Shown in pieces: positions 25,703 through 34,820 of a stretch of 64,000 nt of DNA. Below the pieces are notes generated by a model. The model was given only the letters and a program-made list of their open reading frames with translations, ran no database searches and had not been told where the DNA came from. How positions within the stretch are numbered: the first letter of the stretch is position 1; every line of letters begins with the position of its first letter. The position numbers were made by a program, and so were the translations under genes. Source of the DNA: C-114 sp963719285 (lineage in GTDB: Bacteria; Chloroflexota; Limnocylindria; Limnocylindrales; CSP1-4); assembly GCA_963719285.1 (NCBI GenBank), contig CAVRBO010000004.1, forward strand, positions 248,001 to 312,000, written 5' to 3'.

Positions 25703-26811
25703 TCGATCCCCGGAGCCAGACCGGAGCGCACGGGGCGGTCGCCACCGTCGCGCTCGACCTGCGCCGGGCTCCGCTCGCGGCGATCCGGGCGCTCGACCTG
25801 CGGGGGCCCGAGCGCGACTTCTGGGCCGACGAGGCCGCCCTGCACGACCGCCTCGGGGCCGGCCTGGCCGGGCTCGACGACGCGGCCTGGCGCCTGCCCG
25901 GCGCCGCCCCCTCGGACGCCGGCGGCCCGGACTGGTCCCTGCTCGACCACGTCGCCCACATCGACGCGTGGCAGGAGGTCGGCATCGACTACGTGACGAA
26001 GGCGCTGGCGACCGGCCGCTGGCCGAGTGACGACGACTTCGACGGCGGAGACTTCGACCGGTTCAACGAACGCCAGCGCGCCGTCTGGGCGGGCATCGAT
26101 CCGCCCGAGCTCCGGGCCCGCACCGCCGACTCGCATGCCCGGCTGGTGAGCCTGGTCAGGCCGATCGGCCTCGAGACGATCCGGTCCGACGCGGCCTGGG
26201 GCTGGGTCTACCTCGTGCTCCACGGGCACGTCCTCGACCACCTCGGGGTCCTCGAACCGTGGGCCGACCAGCTCCGCGGGCGCCAGATCGAGGGCGACCC
26301 GTTCGCCGTCGCCGGAGACTACGTCCTGACCGACCCGGATGGGCCCATCGACCGGTTCTGGGCCGCCGAGGGAGCCATCGTCCGCCAGTTCGACGGGCTG
26401 GTCCGGGCCGTGCCCCCGGATGCCTGGGAGCTCGCGGACGTCACCCCGGGCTGGACGCTCAAGGACCACGTCGCGCACCTCGCGGCCTGGTTCGACGAGG
26501 CGGCCGACGCCCTCGACGCCCATCGCACCGAGGGTGGCTGGCGCCCCGGCCCCGACGCGATCGACGCATACAACGCCCGGGCGGCGGCACGCGACCGCCG
26601 CCTGACGCGGACGGCGGCGCTCGAGCGGTTCGAGACCGGGCGGCGCCGGCTCGAGGCGGCGATCCGGGCGCTTCCGCCGGCCGACCTGCGCGACCCGGAT
26701 GGCTGGAGCTGGGCCTACGAGGACCTCCACGGCCACGTCCGCGCCCACCTTGCGATGGTCGGTCCGTGGTGCGCTCGGATCGGCTGGCCCGCGCCCGGGG
26801 AGGCCGGGTGA
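25699..26811 (+). CDS. Tandem DinB/maleylpyruvate-isomerase-like protein
   Basis: 370 aa, probably two DinB-fold halves. Each half has a helix with a metal-type histidine, LLDHVAHIDAWQE (about residue 80) and LKDHVAHLAAWFDE (about 256), and a C-terminal helix with VLHGHVLDHLGVLEPW and DLHGHVRAHLAMVGPW. The DinB four-helix bundle binds one metal through three His. Relatives include thiol-dependent S-transferases and mycothiol maleylpyruvate isomerases. A fused pair is unusual. It is sandwiched, with 4-nt overlaps, between proC and an S9 peptidase. Function unknown. Confidence 0.75.
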   Translation: MIDPRSQTGAHGAVATVALDLRRAPLAAIRALDLRGPERDFWADEAALHDRLGAGLAGLDDAAWRLPGAAPSDAGGPDWSLLDHVAHIDAWQEVGIDYVTKALATGRWPSDDDFDGGDFDRFNERQRAVWAGIDPPELRARTADSHARLVSLVRPIGLETIRSDAAWGWVYLVLHGHVLDHLGVLEPWADQLRGRQIEGDPFAVAGDYVLTDPDGPIDRFWAAEGAIVRQFDGLVRAVPPDAWELADVTPGWTLKDHVAHLAAWFDEAADALDAHRTEGGWRPGPDAIDAYNARAAARDRRLTRTAALERFETGRRRLEAAIRALPPADLRDPDGWSWAYEDLHGHVRAHLAMVGPWCARIGWPAPGEAG

Positions 26812-28805
26812 GCAGGGCGAGCGACGACGCCGGCACGGCCGGCGGAGCAGCCGGGTCGAGCTCGACCAGGAAGCAAGCCGATGCCCTCTCGATCGAGCAC
26901 ATCGTCGCCACCGAGGCTCCCCGCGAGTTCCGGATCGATCCGCGCGGTCGGACCGTGGCCTATACCAACGAGGCCGGAGGGGCGCGCCAGCTGTTCGTCC
27001 TCCCACTCCGAGGCGGGCCGGCGACGCAGGTCACCGCGTCGGAGAAGAACGTCTCGGACCCGCGCTGGTCGCCCGATGGGCGCCGGCTCGCGTTCGTCCG
27101 CGACACGGCGATCTGCGTCGTGGATGCCGACGGCTCACGGCTCGTGACCCTCGGCCACCATCCGGCCGGTGAGTCCGTTCCGCGCTGGTCCCCGGACGGC
27201 CGGAAGCTGGCGTTCATCTCGCGGCGGCGCGGCTGGGCCCAGGTCTGGGTCGTGGACGCGCCCGTGCCGCGCCGCGGGCGACCCGCGGCGACGCCGCGAC
27301 AGGAACGGGCACTTGCGGTGACGCCGCCGGGCCTCGATGTCGACGAGCTCGATTGGTCGCCGGACGGCACCCGGCTCGCCATCGGCGCGGAGCGAGGCGA
27401 GGCGGTGCGGCATGCCTCGCGGATCTCCGTCGTGACGATCGCGGACGGTGCCGAGCGGCCGATCGGCGCCGACGCCGACTGGGAATGCGGCGTGCGCTGG
27501 CTGCCGGATGGCGGTCTCGTGTTCGTATCGGACGCCGACGGCTGGTTCCAGGTCGTCCGCCTCGCGCCGGACCTCGAGACCCGGACGACGATCACGGCCG
27601 GCGCACAGGAGCACGGCGAGCCGGGCGCCCTGTTCGGGCTCGAAGCGCTGCCATCGCCGGACGCGCGCCTCCTCGCCCACCCGGGGATCCACGACGGCCT
27701 CGTCGACCTCGTGGTGAGCCCGCTCGGTGGCGGGCCACCGGGTCGGGCCGCCAAGGCGGCGCAGCGGGCGACCCGGCCCATCGGCGCCGGGACCGGCAGG
27801 GCGATCCAGCCATGGTCGGGCGTGTGGCGGACGGTTGGCTGGTTGCCGGACGGCGCCTGGATCGCGGCGATCGGCGAGAGCGAGACCCGCCCCCAGGACC
27901 TGTGGCTGCTCCCCGTTCCGGGGATGGCACCGGACGGCGCCCGGCCTCGCCAGGTGACCGCGTCGCTCCCGGCCGTGCTCGCTCCGGCGGTGGCCCGCTT
28001 CCCGGCCGGTGAACGGGTGACGATCACGGCCCGCGACGGCCTCCGCGTGGAGGGCACCCTGTGGCGGCCGTCGACGGCGACCGGCCGGCGCACTGGGAAG
28101 AAGGTGCCGGCGATCGTCTATCCCCACGGCGGCCCGACCTCGCAGGCGTACCGGACGTGGCAGCCATTCAAGCACCTGCTCGTCCACGACGGGTTCGCGA
28201 TCCTCGACGTGGACTTCCGGGGTTCGACGGGTTATGGACGTGCCTTCCGCGAGGCGAACAGTGACGAGTGGGGCCATGCGGACGTCCACGACATCGTGGA
28301 CGCAGGCCGCTGGCTCCAGGCCCAGGCGTGGTGCGACGGCCGGCTCGGCGTCTGGGGCGGGTCGTACGGCGGCTACCTCGTGCTCGGCGCGCTCGTGGAC
28401 GAACCCGAGCTGTGGCGGGCCGGCGTGGACCTGTTCGGCGATTCCGAGATCGCCGAGAGCTACCGCCATGGCGACCGGGTGGGACGGATCGATCTCGAGC
28501 GCCAGATGGGCAAGCCGGACGACCCTGACCGGGCGTCGCTCTATCGGCGAGGCTCGCCGCTGTACCGGGCGGAGCGCGTCCAGGCGCCCCTGCTCATCCT
28601 CCACGGTCGCAAGGACAAGCGGGTGGTGCCGCTCATGAGCGAGAAGATGATCGAGGCCCTCGAGATCGAGGGCAAGTTCCACGAGGTCCACTGGTACGAC
28701 GAAGAGGGCCACGGCTGGCAGGCCCGCGAGAACCGGCGCGACGCCTTCACCCGGATCCGCGACTTCCTCAAGGCCCACGTCCTCGAGGCTCCGCTCGAGT
28801 CCTGA
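26808..28805 (+). CDS. S9 family prolyl-oligopeptidase/acylaminoacyl-peptidase-like enzyme
   Basis: 665 aa from GTG 26808, overlapping the DinB gene stop. A seven-bladed propeller precursor contains WSPDGRRLAFVRD, WSPDGRKLAFISRR and WSPDGTRLAIGAE (TolB-like repeats). The alpha/beta-hydrolase domain begins near residue 400 with PAIVYPHGGPTSQ. The catalytic serine is in GGSYGGYLVLG (Ser about 519), an Asp candidate in LHGRKDKRV, and the His in EEGHGWQ (about 634). It cleaves or trims short peptides in the cytoplasm; there is no signal peptide. Ends cleanly before the DUF421 gene. Confidence 0.9.
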   Translation: MSRASDDAGTAGGAAGSSSTRKQADALSIEHIVATEAPREFRIDPRGRTVAYTNEAGGARQLFVLPLRGGPATQVTASEKNVSDPRWSPDGRRLAFVRDTAICVVDADGSRLVTLGHHPAGESVPRWSPDGRKLAFISRRRGWAQVWVVDAPVPRRGRPAATPRQERALAVTPPGLDVDELDWSPDGTRLAIGAERGEAVRHASRISVVTIADGAERPIGADADWECGVRWLPDGGLVFVSDADGWFQVVRLAPDLETRTTITAGAQEHGEPGALFGLEALPSPDARLLAHPGIHDGLVDLVVSPLGGGPPGRAAKAAQRATRPIGAGTGRAIQPWSGVWRTVGWLPDGAWIAAIGESETRPQDLWLLPVPGMAPDGARPRQVTASLPAVLAPAVARFPAGERVTITARDGLRVEGTLWRPSTATGRRTGKKVPAIVYPHGGPTSQAYRTWQPFKHLLVHDGFAILDVDFRGSTGYGRAFREANSDEWGHADVHDIVDAGRWLQAQAWCDGRLGVWGGSYGGYLVLGALVDEPELWRAGVDLFGDSEIAESYRHGDRVGRIDLERQMGKPDDPDRASLYRRGSPLYRAERVQAPLLILHGRKDKRVVPLMSEKMIEALEIEGKFHEVHWYDEEGHGWQARENRRDAFTRIRDFLKAHVLEAPLES

Positions 28806-28829
28806 CCCGCTCGACCGCCCGTCGCCCCG

Positions 28830-29402
28830 TCAGCTCTTGCCGTCGGTCCTCGCACGGCGGCCCACCCGACGGGATCGCCTGGGAAGATGACCGGCCACCC
28901 GCGGGCCAGGACCGCCGGCAGTCGACTTGTCCGGGTCGGTCGGCAGGACGCTGATCGACCCATCGACTTCCAGGACGGCCAGGCGGACCTCCTCGATCTT
29001 GTCCACGCCGTGCTCGCGGAGGGCTCCCATGAGCTCGTCGCCGGAGATCTCTTCCTGCGCCATCGCAGTCCGGATCGCCTCGCCGTCGCGGACGAGGATG
29101 CGCGGCTCGCCGATGAGGGCCTTGGACACGGCCGTCGACCGGGACGTCGCGATCTGGACGAAGCGGGCGAGCACCAGCACCGTGATGCAGGCGACGATGC
29201 CGCCGATGACCGTCGTGTTGTCCCCGACCATCGCGTTCTGGGCGCCGTTGGCGACGATGAGCAGGACCACGAGGTCGGGGGTCGAGAGCTGGCCGACCTC
29301 GCGCTTGCCGCCGATGCGCAGGGCGATGACGAGGAAGGCGTAGATGATCGCGGACCGGATCGCGACGCTCGGGAGGTCCGAGCCGAAGTCGGGGATCGTC
29401 AT
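28830..29402 (-). CDS. DUF421 (YetF/YcaP-like) membrane protein
   Basis: 190 aa. Three helices (IRSAIIYAFLVIALRIGG, STPDLVVLLIVANGAQNAMVG, VIGGIVACITVLVLARFVQI) precede a soluble DUF421 domain (KALIGEPRILVRDGEAIRTAM, ISGDELMGALREHGVDKIEEVRLAVLEVDGS-type sequence). It ends with an Arg-rich tail. Family members are of unknown function, linked to sporulation or general stress in Bacilli. A TACACT box lies 9 nt upstream of the ATG. Confidence 0.9.
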   Translation of the reverse strand: MTIPDFGSDLPSVAIRSAIIYAFLVIALRIGGKREVGQLSTPDLVVLLIVANGAQNAMVGDNTTVIGGIVACITVLVLARFVQIATSRSTAVSKALIGEPRILVRDGEAIRTAMAQEEISGDELMGALREHGVDKIEEVRLAVLEVDGSISVLPTDPDKSTAGGPGPRVAGHLPRRSRRVGRRARTDGKS

Positions 29403-29541
29403 CGCTCGGCGAGTGTAGCCGTCGGATGCGGCGCGGATGGCGGACCGGGACGGCCGGCCGGGCGACCCCCGGACGCGACGAGACCGCCGGACGAGCCGAC
29501 GGTCTCGAGGCTGCGGTGTCCGGTCCGAGGACCGGATCCGG

Positions 29542-29733
29542 TCACATCCAGCGCTTGCCGGCCTCTAGGACCAAAGCCGAGCTGGCGAGTGCGCCCAGGG
29601 CCAGGAGGACGCGGCACGCCTGCGCCTTGACGGTGTTCTTCATGACGTACCTGTTCTCCGTGTCCCCGGGATGATCGCTCCGGCTGCCTTGCGGCGCCGG
29701 TGCCGTGGTGAAGCGCGCCAGGTCCGCGTTCAC
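29542..29733 (-). CDS. 63-aa membrane peptide downstream of a c-di-GMP-I-like riboswitch; ends in AGKRWM
   Basis: GTG 29733 is preceded by an AGAGGTG ribosome site (29739-29745, 5-nt spacing). The peptide has a polar 30-residue head, then KNTVKAQACRVLLALGALAS and a hydrophobic stretch ending ALVLEAGKRWM. A later ATG (29643) inside the gene could give 33 aa. It lies just downstream of the GEMM-like RNA (29770-29865) on the same strand. The C-terminal AGKRW unit is shared with the small exported protein at 17375. No family recognised; a secreted/membrane peptide under second-messenger control is my inference. Confidence 0.5.
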   Translation of the reverse strand: MNADLARFTTAPAPQGSRSDHPGDTENRYVMKNTVKAQACRVLLALGALASSALVLEAGKRWM

Positions 29734-29769
29734 TGCATCACCTCTGGAGTGGTTTGGCGATACTGCCCC

Positions 29770-29865
29770 GGCGGCCGGGCGGTCTCCTGCCTCCCTGGGG
29801 CCGGAGATCCCTGGCTTTGCGACCCCGCCTTGCGACGGGTGTGCCCTGGACGGTGCTGCATCGGG
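29770..29865 (-). promoter_or_regulatory. Candidate cyclic-di-GMP-I (GEMM-I) riboswitch
   Basis: On the minus strand the order is AGGGCACACC (29847-29838), a GNRA hairpin CGTC-GCAA-GGCG (29837-29826), and GGGTCGCAAAGCC (29825-29813). This matches the GEMM-I core (AGGGCAAACC, GAAA hairpin, GGGACGCAAAGCC) almost base for base. The positions equivalent to G20 and A47 of the Vibrio Vc2 aptamer are kept, which favours c-di-GMP over cGAMP. A second arm with CUCC/GGAG follows, then GAGACCG and a CCCGG/CCGGG hairpin that could form the expression platform. I did not model the complete fold, and boundaries are approximate. Confidence 0.62.
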
Positions 29866-30060
29866 AAGCGACACCGCTTCCGGATTCGGACGGTAGCCGG
29901 GACGAGCCACGGGACCGTATGACCCATTGGTACCAAATGGTGCCCGGTGGCCACGAACAGGTGCGACGAGGCACCATCGCGGCCCAGTTCGCGGTCATGG
30001 TCCAGCGAGCGCACCGGATCCGTGCCCGGCGACACCGACCGGACGGGAGCCGCGGCCCCG
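29866..30060. other. Intergenic remainder between riboswitch and MFS gene
   Basis: I see no gene here. It should hold the promoter for the riboswitch transcript: the stretch gacggtagccgg (29890-29901) and an imperfect palindrome ccattggtaccaaatgg (29923-29939) are the only marked structures. The palindrome could be an operator, but I have no match for it. Confidence 0.35.
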
Positions 30061-31365
30061 CTACGTGACGAGCGTTGGTCGGGCAGGGCTCGGGACGTCG
30101 CCGTGGATCGAGTCGGCGGCCGGGTGGGAGTCGCCCAGCGAGGCGAGCCGGCGCGCGGGCGACGTCGCGATCCAGGCGGCGCTGACGACGCCGCAGGCGG
30201 CCGCGACGGCGAGCGCCGCGCGCGGACCGAACGCCGCGCCGAGGACACCGCCCACGACCGACCCGACCGGGAGCGCGCCCCACTCGAGGAACTGGAAGGT
30301 CCCGTTGACCCGGCCCATGATGGTCTCGCTCACCCGGGCCTGGCGGAGGCTTACCGCGGCGACGTTGTAGACCGGCGTGGCGACGGCGCCGAGGAAGCGA
30401 CCCGCGAAGAGCAGGACGACCGCGGCCCCGCTCCCGGCGACGGCCATCAGGATCATCGCTCCCGCGCTTCCGATCGACGACCAGGCGAACGTCCGGCCGA
30501 CGCCGAAACGGGTCGTCACGAACCCGACGAGCATCGCGCCGAGCACGAAGCCGATGTTGCCGAGACCGTACACGAGTCCGAATCCGGCGGCGTCCAGGCC
30601 GACCTCGCGGGTCGCGAACAGGACGACGACCGCCAGGATCATCCCGCTCCCGAGGTTGAAGATCGCGGTCGAAACGGCGAGATCGCGCAGGATCCGGTCG
30701 TGCAGCACGTGGCGCAGGCCGGCGCCCATCGACTCGACGAAGCCGGCCGGCGCGGCCGCCGTCCGTTCGCCCGTCGGCGGACGGCGGGAGCCGACGATCG
30801 CGAGCGCCGACACCAGGTAGGAGATCCCGTCGAGCGCGATCGTGGCGGCTCCGCCGGCGAGCTCCAGGAGGGTGCCGCCGATGCTCGGTCCGGCGACCCG
30901 GGCCGCTGACTCGGAGAGCTCCAGGCGCTGGTTGCCGGCCACGAGTCGGTCGGCCGGGAGGATCGCCGCGAGATAGCTCGTGTAGGCGACCGTGAAGAAC
31001 ACGCTCAGCGATCCGACGACGAGCGCGACGAGGCACAGCAGGCCGATCGAGAGGACCCCGAAGATCAAGGCGACGGTCGTCGCGAGGAGCGCCGTGGCGC
31101 GTCCGATGTCGCAGGCGATCATCGTCGCCCGGTGGTCGACCCGGTCGACGAGCGCCCCGGCGGGCAGGGACAGGATGAGGTAGGGGACCGTTTCGAGCGC
31201 GGCCAGGATACCCAGCTCGAGCGGCCCCACGTGGAGGGTCAGCACCGCGATGAGCGGGAGGGCGATCATCGAGACCTGGGTCCCGAGAGCGGACACGGAT
31301 TGACCGATCCACAGGGCATGGAAGGCGTCCCGGGTGACGGCCGGGCGCCTGACGGGCGATCTCAT
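30061..31365 (-). CDS. MFS transporter (EntS/tetracycline-like)
   Basis: 434 aa, about twelve helices. The N-terminus RDAFHALWIGQSVSALGTQVS resembles EntS-type MFS exporters. The loop LVDRVDHRATMIACDIGRA is the helix 2-3 motif, and VETVPYL-like plus GRFLGAVATPVYNVAAV complete it. The start is ATG 31365. It is transcribed toward the riboswitch/peptide locus but separated from it; substrate unknown. A Pro/Arg-rich C-terminal tail is left after the last helix. Confidence 0.88.
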   Translation of the reverse strand: MRSPVRRPAVTRDAFHALWIGQSVSALGTQVSMIALPLIAVLTLHVGPLELGILAALETVPYLILSLPAGALVDRVDHRATMIACDIGRATALLATTVALIFGVLSIGLLCLVALVVGSLSVFFTVAYTSYLAAILPADRLVAGNQRLELSESAARVAGPSIGGTLLELAGGAATIALDGISYLVSALAIVGSRRPPTGERTAAAPAGFVESMGAGLRHVLHDRILRDLAVSTAIFNLGSGMILAVVVLFATREVGLDAAGFGLVYGLGNIGFVLGAMLVGFVTTRFGVGRTFAWSSIGSAGAMILMAVAGSGAAVVLLFAGRFLGAVATPVYNVAAVSLRQARVSETIMGRVNGTFQFLEWGALPVGSVVGGVLGAAFGPRAALAVAAACGVVSAAWIATSPARRLASLGDSHPAADSIHGDVPSPARPTLVT

Positions 31366-31457
31366 GTTCCGTCGATTTCACCGGACCCGGTCCGGCCTCG
31401 CATCCCTACGGAAGTCCCACCCGGTGCATCCAGGCGACCCGGCCGCGGTCGGACGGA

Positions 31458-33989
31458 TCAGCCCGCCCGGTCCGCCTCGGAGCGCCGCCCGCGCCGATCG
31501 GGCACGCCGACGGGTGACGGGACGCCCGGATCGCTCAGTCGGCGTCCGCGTGCGCCGGCCACCGGCTCGGTCCGCGAGATGGGCATCGTCACGATCGCGG
31601 TGTCGTCGGCGGCAGGTCGCGCGTCGAGCAGGACGTCGAGCGCTTCGGCGTCGATCGGCCGGGTGAACAGGTAGCCCTGGCCGAGTCTGCAGCCCAGCTG
31701 GCTGAGCGGGTCGACCTGGTCCTCGCGCTCGATGCCCTCGGCGATGACGTCGAGGCCGAGCGCATGGCCGAGCTCGACGATGGCACGGACCAGGACGGGA
31801 CCCTCCCGCCCGCCGCCGAAACCATCGACGAAGCTCCGGTCGATCTTGAGCGTGTCGACCGGGAAGCGGTCGAGGTACGACAGCGACGAGTAGCCAGTCC
31901 CGAAGTCGTCGATGGCCAGGCGGATGCCGTGGGCCCGGAGTTGGGCCAGCTTGTCGATGGTGGCCGCCGTGTGCTGCATGAGCACGCTCTCGGTGATCTC
32001 GAGGATGAGCGACCGGGGATCGATGCCCGAGGTCCGGATGGCGTCGAGCACCTCCGGTACGAGGCCCGCATGCTGGAACTGTCGGGCCGACAGGTTGACG
32101 CTGATCGCGAAGGCCGGGTCGTTCAGCCGGACCTGCCAGCGCCGGCCCTGACGGCAGGCCTCGTCGACCACCCAGCGGCCGATAGGCACGATCTCGCCGG
32201 TCTCCTCCGCGAGCGAGATGAAGTCGCCCGGCATGAGCATCCGGCGTCCCGCGGGATGCCAGCGCACGAGCGCCTCGACCCCCACGATGGCGCGCGAAGA
32301 CAGCTCGACGATCGGCTGGTACTGGAGCCGGAGCTCGCCCCGGTCCACGACTCCGACGATGAGCCGTTCGAGCTCCGAACGCTCGGCGATCCCCTCGCGC
32401 ATGTGCGTCTGGAACACTTCATGGCGGCCCTTGCCGGCGCTCTTGGCTCGGTACATCGCGAAGTCCGCGTTCCGGAGGAGATCCTCCGCCCGGTCGTCGC
32501 TCACGGCCGACAGGGCGATCCCGATGCTCACCCCCGTGAGCGCGTCGGCGTCGGCGATGCGGATCGGTGCGCGGACGGTGTCGATGAGCCGATCCGCGAC
32601 GAGGATGGCGTCCTCGGGGCCGGTGAGGTCCTCGATGAGGACGGCGAACTCGTCGCCACCGAGGCGCGCGGCCGTGTCGCCCGGTCGCAGGACGTCCACG
32701 ATCCGGCCGGAAACGACCCGCAACAGCTCGTCGCCCCCCGCATGGCCGAAGCGATCGTTGACGGTCTTGAAGTCGTCGAGGTCGAGGAAGAGGACGGCGA
32801 TCGAGGCGCCGGTCCGGGCACTCAGGGCGAGGGCGTGGTCGACCCGATCGCCGAACAGGCCGCGGTTCGCGAGCCCGGTCAGGCTGTCGTGGAATGCCTG
32901 ATGCCGGAGCTCCTCGACGAGGCGGGCATTGTCGAGGGCCATGGCGGCTTCGTCCGCGAGTTTCCGGGCGAGACGCAGGCGGCGGTCGTCGAACGGCAGG
33001 ACGCCGGTCGCATAGAGCTCGATGGTCCCGATGGACAGGCCGCGCGCGATGAGCGGCAGCATGACCATCGAACCCATCCCGATCGAGCGCAGGTAGGCCA
33101 CCTCGGCCGGATCGCACGAGTCGTCGTCGACGCCGACCATGAGCTCGCTCTGGTCCTCGAGGAGGTGGCGCGTCGCGGGGTAGTCCGCCAGCGGGTAGGC
33201 CTCGTCGACGACCTCGCGGCGGTCACGTGGGTAGTAGCCGTAGGTGAGGACACGATCGTTGGCCGGGTCCCAGTAGCAGATGCCGCACTCGGCGGCGTCG
33301 GTGGCGAGCGCGAGGTGCTGGGCGATGAGATCGCCGATGCGCAGCGGGTCCATCGTCCGGGCGAGCTCGCTCGAGAGGTCGGCCAGGCTGCCGAACTCCC
33401 GCGCCGAGCCCTTCAGGCGCGTGCTGAACTGCCAGAGCAGGAACAGCGCGAGGCCGAACGCGGCGGTTATCGCGACCACCCGGGCCACGGCCGCCAACGG
33501 GGCCGGGAACGCGAAGGCGGACGGCATGACCTCGCCCATGAGCGCGACGAACACGCCGACGATCCAGGTGAACGCGATGAACGGGCGGACGTGGCGGTCG
33601 TCGAGGTACGGCAACACGGCGATGAGCGGCAGGATCGTCGAGATCGTGAGCGCCGGGACGAGCTGTGGCTGGAGGATCGCGTTGGCGACGACGATGGCGA
33701 CCATGCCCATCGCCGCCCGGGTCACGAACCGGGCGGTGTCGCCGGGCCTCAGGCGGCTCCAGGCGACGAAGAGCCAACCGCCGTAGCCCGCGAACAGGGC
33801 CACGTCGATCGCGAACTGGATGGCCCCGAACGCGGCGAACAACGCCGCGTCGAGGGCGAGGGCGAGGCCGATGAGCGCGAGCAGGATCCGCACGAACCGC
33901 CCGAGCGGGGCGGGCCGCTCGTCCGGGGCGACACCGGGGCGGCGGCCGTCCGGGCGCGGCCACGCGCCGGTCGTGGATACCTTGTTCAT
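31458..33989 (-). CDS. Membrane GAF-GGDEF-EAL protein (c-di-GMP synthesis/hydrolysis)
   Basis: 843 aa. About six N-terminal helices (residues 30-190) are followed by a GAF-like domain (about 200-360). The GGDEF domain has FLDLDDFKTVNDRFGH and the intact catalytic RLGGDEFAVL. The EAL domain has the intact GVEALVRW, AIDDFGTGYSSLSYL and IDRSFVDG, so both activities could exist. It makes or degrades c-di-GMP at the membrane in response to an unknown signal. It lies 1.6 kb upstream of the c-di-GMP-I-like riboswitch, so it may set the level that the riboswitch reads. A disordered basic tail of about 50 residues ends the protein. Confidence 0.93.
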   Translation of the reverse strand: MNKVSTTGAWPRPDGRRPGVAPDERPAPLGRFVRILLALIGLALALDAALFAAFGAIQFAIDVALFAGYGGWLFVAWSRLRPGDTARFVTRAAMGMVAIVVANAILQPQLVPALTISTILPLIAVLPYLDDRHVRPFIAFTWIVGVFVALMGEVMPSAFAFPAPLAAVARVVAITAAFGLALFLLWQFSTRLKGSAREFGSLADLSSELARTMDPLRIGDLIAQHLALATDAAECGICYWDPANDRVLTYGYYPRDRREVVDEAYPLADYPATRHLLEDQSELMVGVDDDSCDPAEVAYLRSIGMGSMVMLPLIARGLSIGTIELYATGVLPFDDRRLRLARKLADEAAMALDNARLVEELRHQAFHDSLTGLANRGLFGDRVDHALALSARTGASIAVLFLDLDDFKTVNDRFGHAGGDELLRVVSGRIVDVLRPGDTAARLGGDEFAVLIEDLTGPEDAILVADRLIDTVRAPIRIADADALTGVSIGIALSAVSDDRAEDLLRNADFAMYRAKSAGKGRHEVFQTHMREGIAERSELERLIVGVVDRGELRLQYQPIVELSSRAIVGVEALVRWHPAGRRMLMPGDFISLAEETGEIVPIGRWVVDEACRQGRRWQVRLNDPAFAISVNLSARQFQHAGLVPEVLDAIRTSGIDPRSLILEITESVLMQHTAATIDKLAQLRAHGIRLAIDDFGTGYSSLSYLDRFPVDTLKIDRSFVDGFGGGREGPVLVRAIVELGHALGLDVIAEGIEREDQVDPLSQLGCRLGQGYLFTRPIDAEALDVLLDARPAADDTAIVTMPISRTEPVAGARGRRLSDPGVPSPVGVPDRRGRRSEADRAG

Positions 33990-34149
33990 GGGCGACGTGG
34001 CGCGCCTGCGCTGGCCACGAAGGACCTCCGGACAGGGATCGGAACTCGGTCAAGCCTGTCCGTCGGTCGCAGGCGACGCTACCAGTCGATGGTCCTGGGC
34101 CGGCCGCCCGGGACGGCCCAGGCGGCCGCACCCGGCCGCGCGGGACTGC

Positions 34150-34692
34150 TCAGGAACGCCTGGCGATGGCCTCGCGGAGCTGCCCGAGGTGCTCCTCGAG
34201 GTGGCCGACGACCGTCTGCTCGAGGAGCGCGGCGATCGTCTGCTCGCCGCGCGTCGGATGGAGCCCCCGACGCTCCAGATCCGATGCCGTGAGCTCCGGC
34301 AGTCTCGCGTCGTAGCGGGCCGTACCGGCGACGATCCGGGCGACGAGCTCGCGGATGGGCAGCGTCCGGTCGCGCTCGATGATCCCGATCCGGACCGCGT
34401 CCTCCTGCGTCCGCCCGTATGGGGCGGGCTCGGGCCCGGCCATGATCCGCTCGATCTCCCCGATCCAGTACGGCAGCATCTCCTCGCAGTGGGCGAGCAC
34501 CTCGCGAGGCCCCCACTCCGCCTCGGGCTCCGTGCCGAACCGCTCGGCCAGCGGCCATGGTTCGGCGGCCTGGATGGCCGGTCCGAGCGCCACGATCGCG
34601 CTACTCGCGGCATGCAGGCGGGCGAGCGCGGAGGCGATCGCGGGGTCGAGCGTGACGGTGATCTGCGGTGCCAACCCAGCCTCCCGTGTCAT
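34150..34692 (-). CDS. DinB-like protein
   Basis: 180 aa from ATG 34692. It has an upstream helix with WGPREVLAHCEEMLPYW and a late helix with TVVGHLEEHLGQL, the His pattern of DinB_2 four-helix metalloproteins. GRTQEDAVRIGIIERDRTL lies between. Function is unknown; members are often thiol-transferase-like or stress-linked. It diverges from the HPPD gene. Confidence 0.72.
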   Translation of the reverse strand: MTREAGLAPQITVTLDPAIASALARLHAASSAIVALGPAIQAAEPWPLAERFGTEPEAEWGPREVLAHCEEMLPYWIGEIERIMAGPEPAPYGRTQEDAVRIGIIERDRTLPIRELVARIVAGTARYDARLPELTASDLERRGLHPTRGEQTIAALLEQTVVGHLEEHLGQLREAIARRS

Positions 34693-34705
34693 GCGGTCCT
34701 TCGGC

Positions 34706-34733
34706 TTGACCTGCGTCCCGCGCGTTCCATACT
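34706..34733 (+). promoter_or_regulatory. Sigma-70-like promoter of the HPPD gene
   Basis: TTGACC (34706-34711), 16 nt, then CATACT (34728-34733). The ATG follows about 88 nt later, behind a gcatcggagg ribosome site, so this gene is leadered, unlike many neighbours. Confidence 0.5.
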
Positions 34734-34820
34734 GGCCTCAATCGAGGTGCGCAGTGTCGCATCCTCCGTCCACTTCCCGCGCGCTCGGTCGCCGGCGCGC
34801 CGCATCGGAGGCCTCCGGCC

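Noticed and set aside
33990..34149. Gap between the GGDEF-EAL and DinB-like genes
   Set aside because: Contains a TTGACC-like box on the minus strand but no convincing -10; not annotated.
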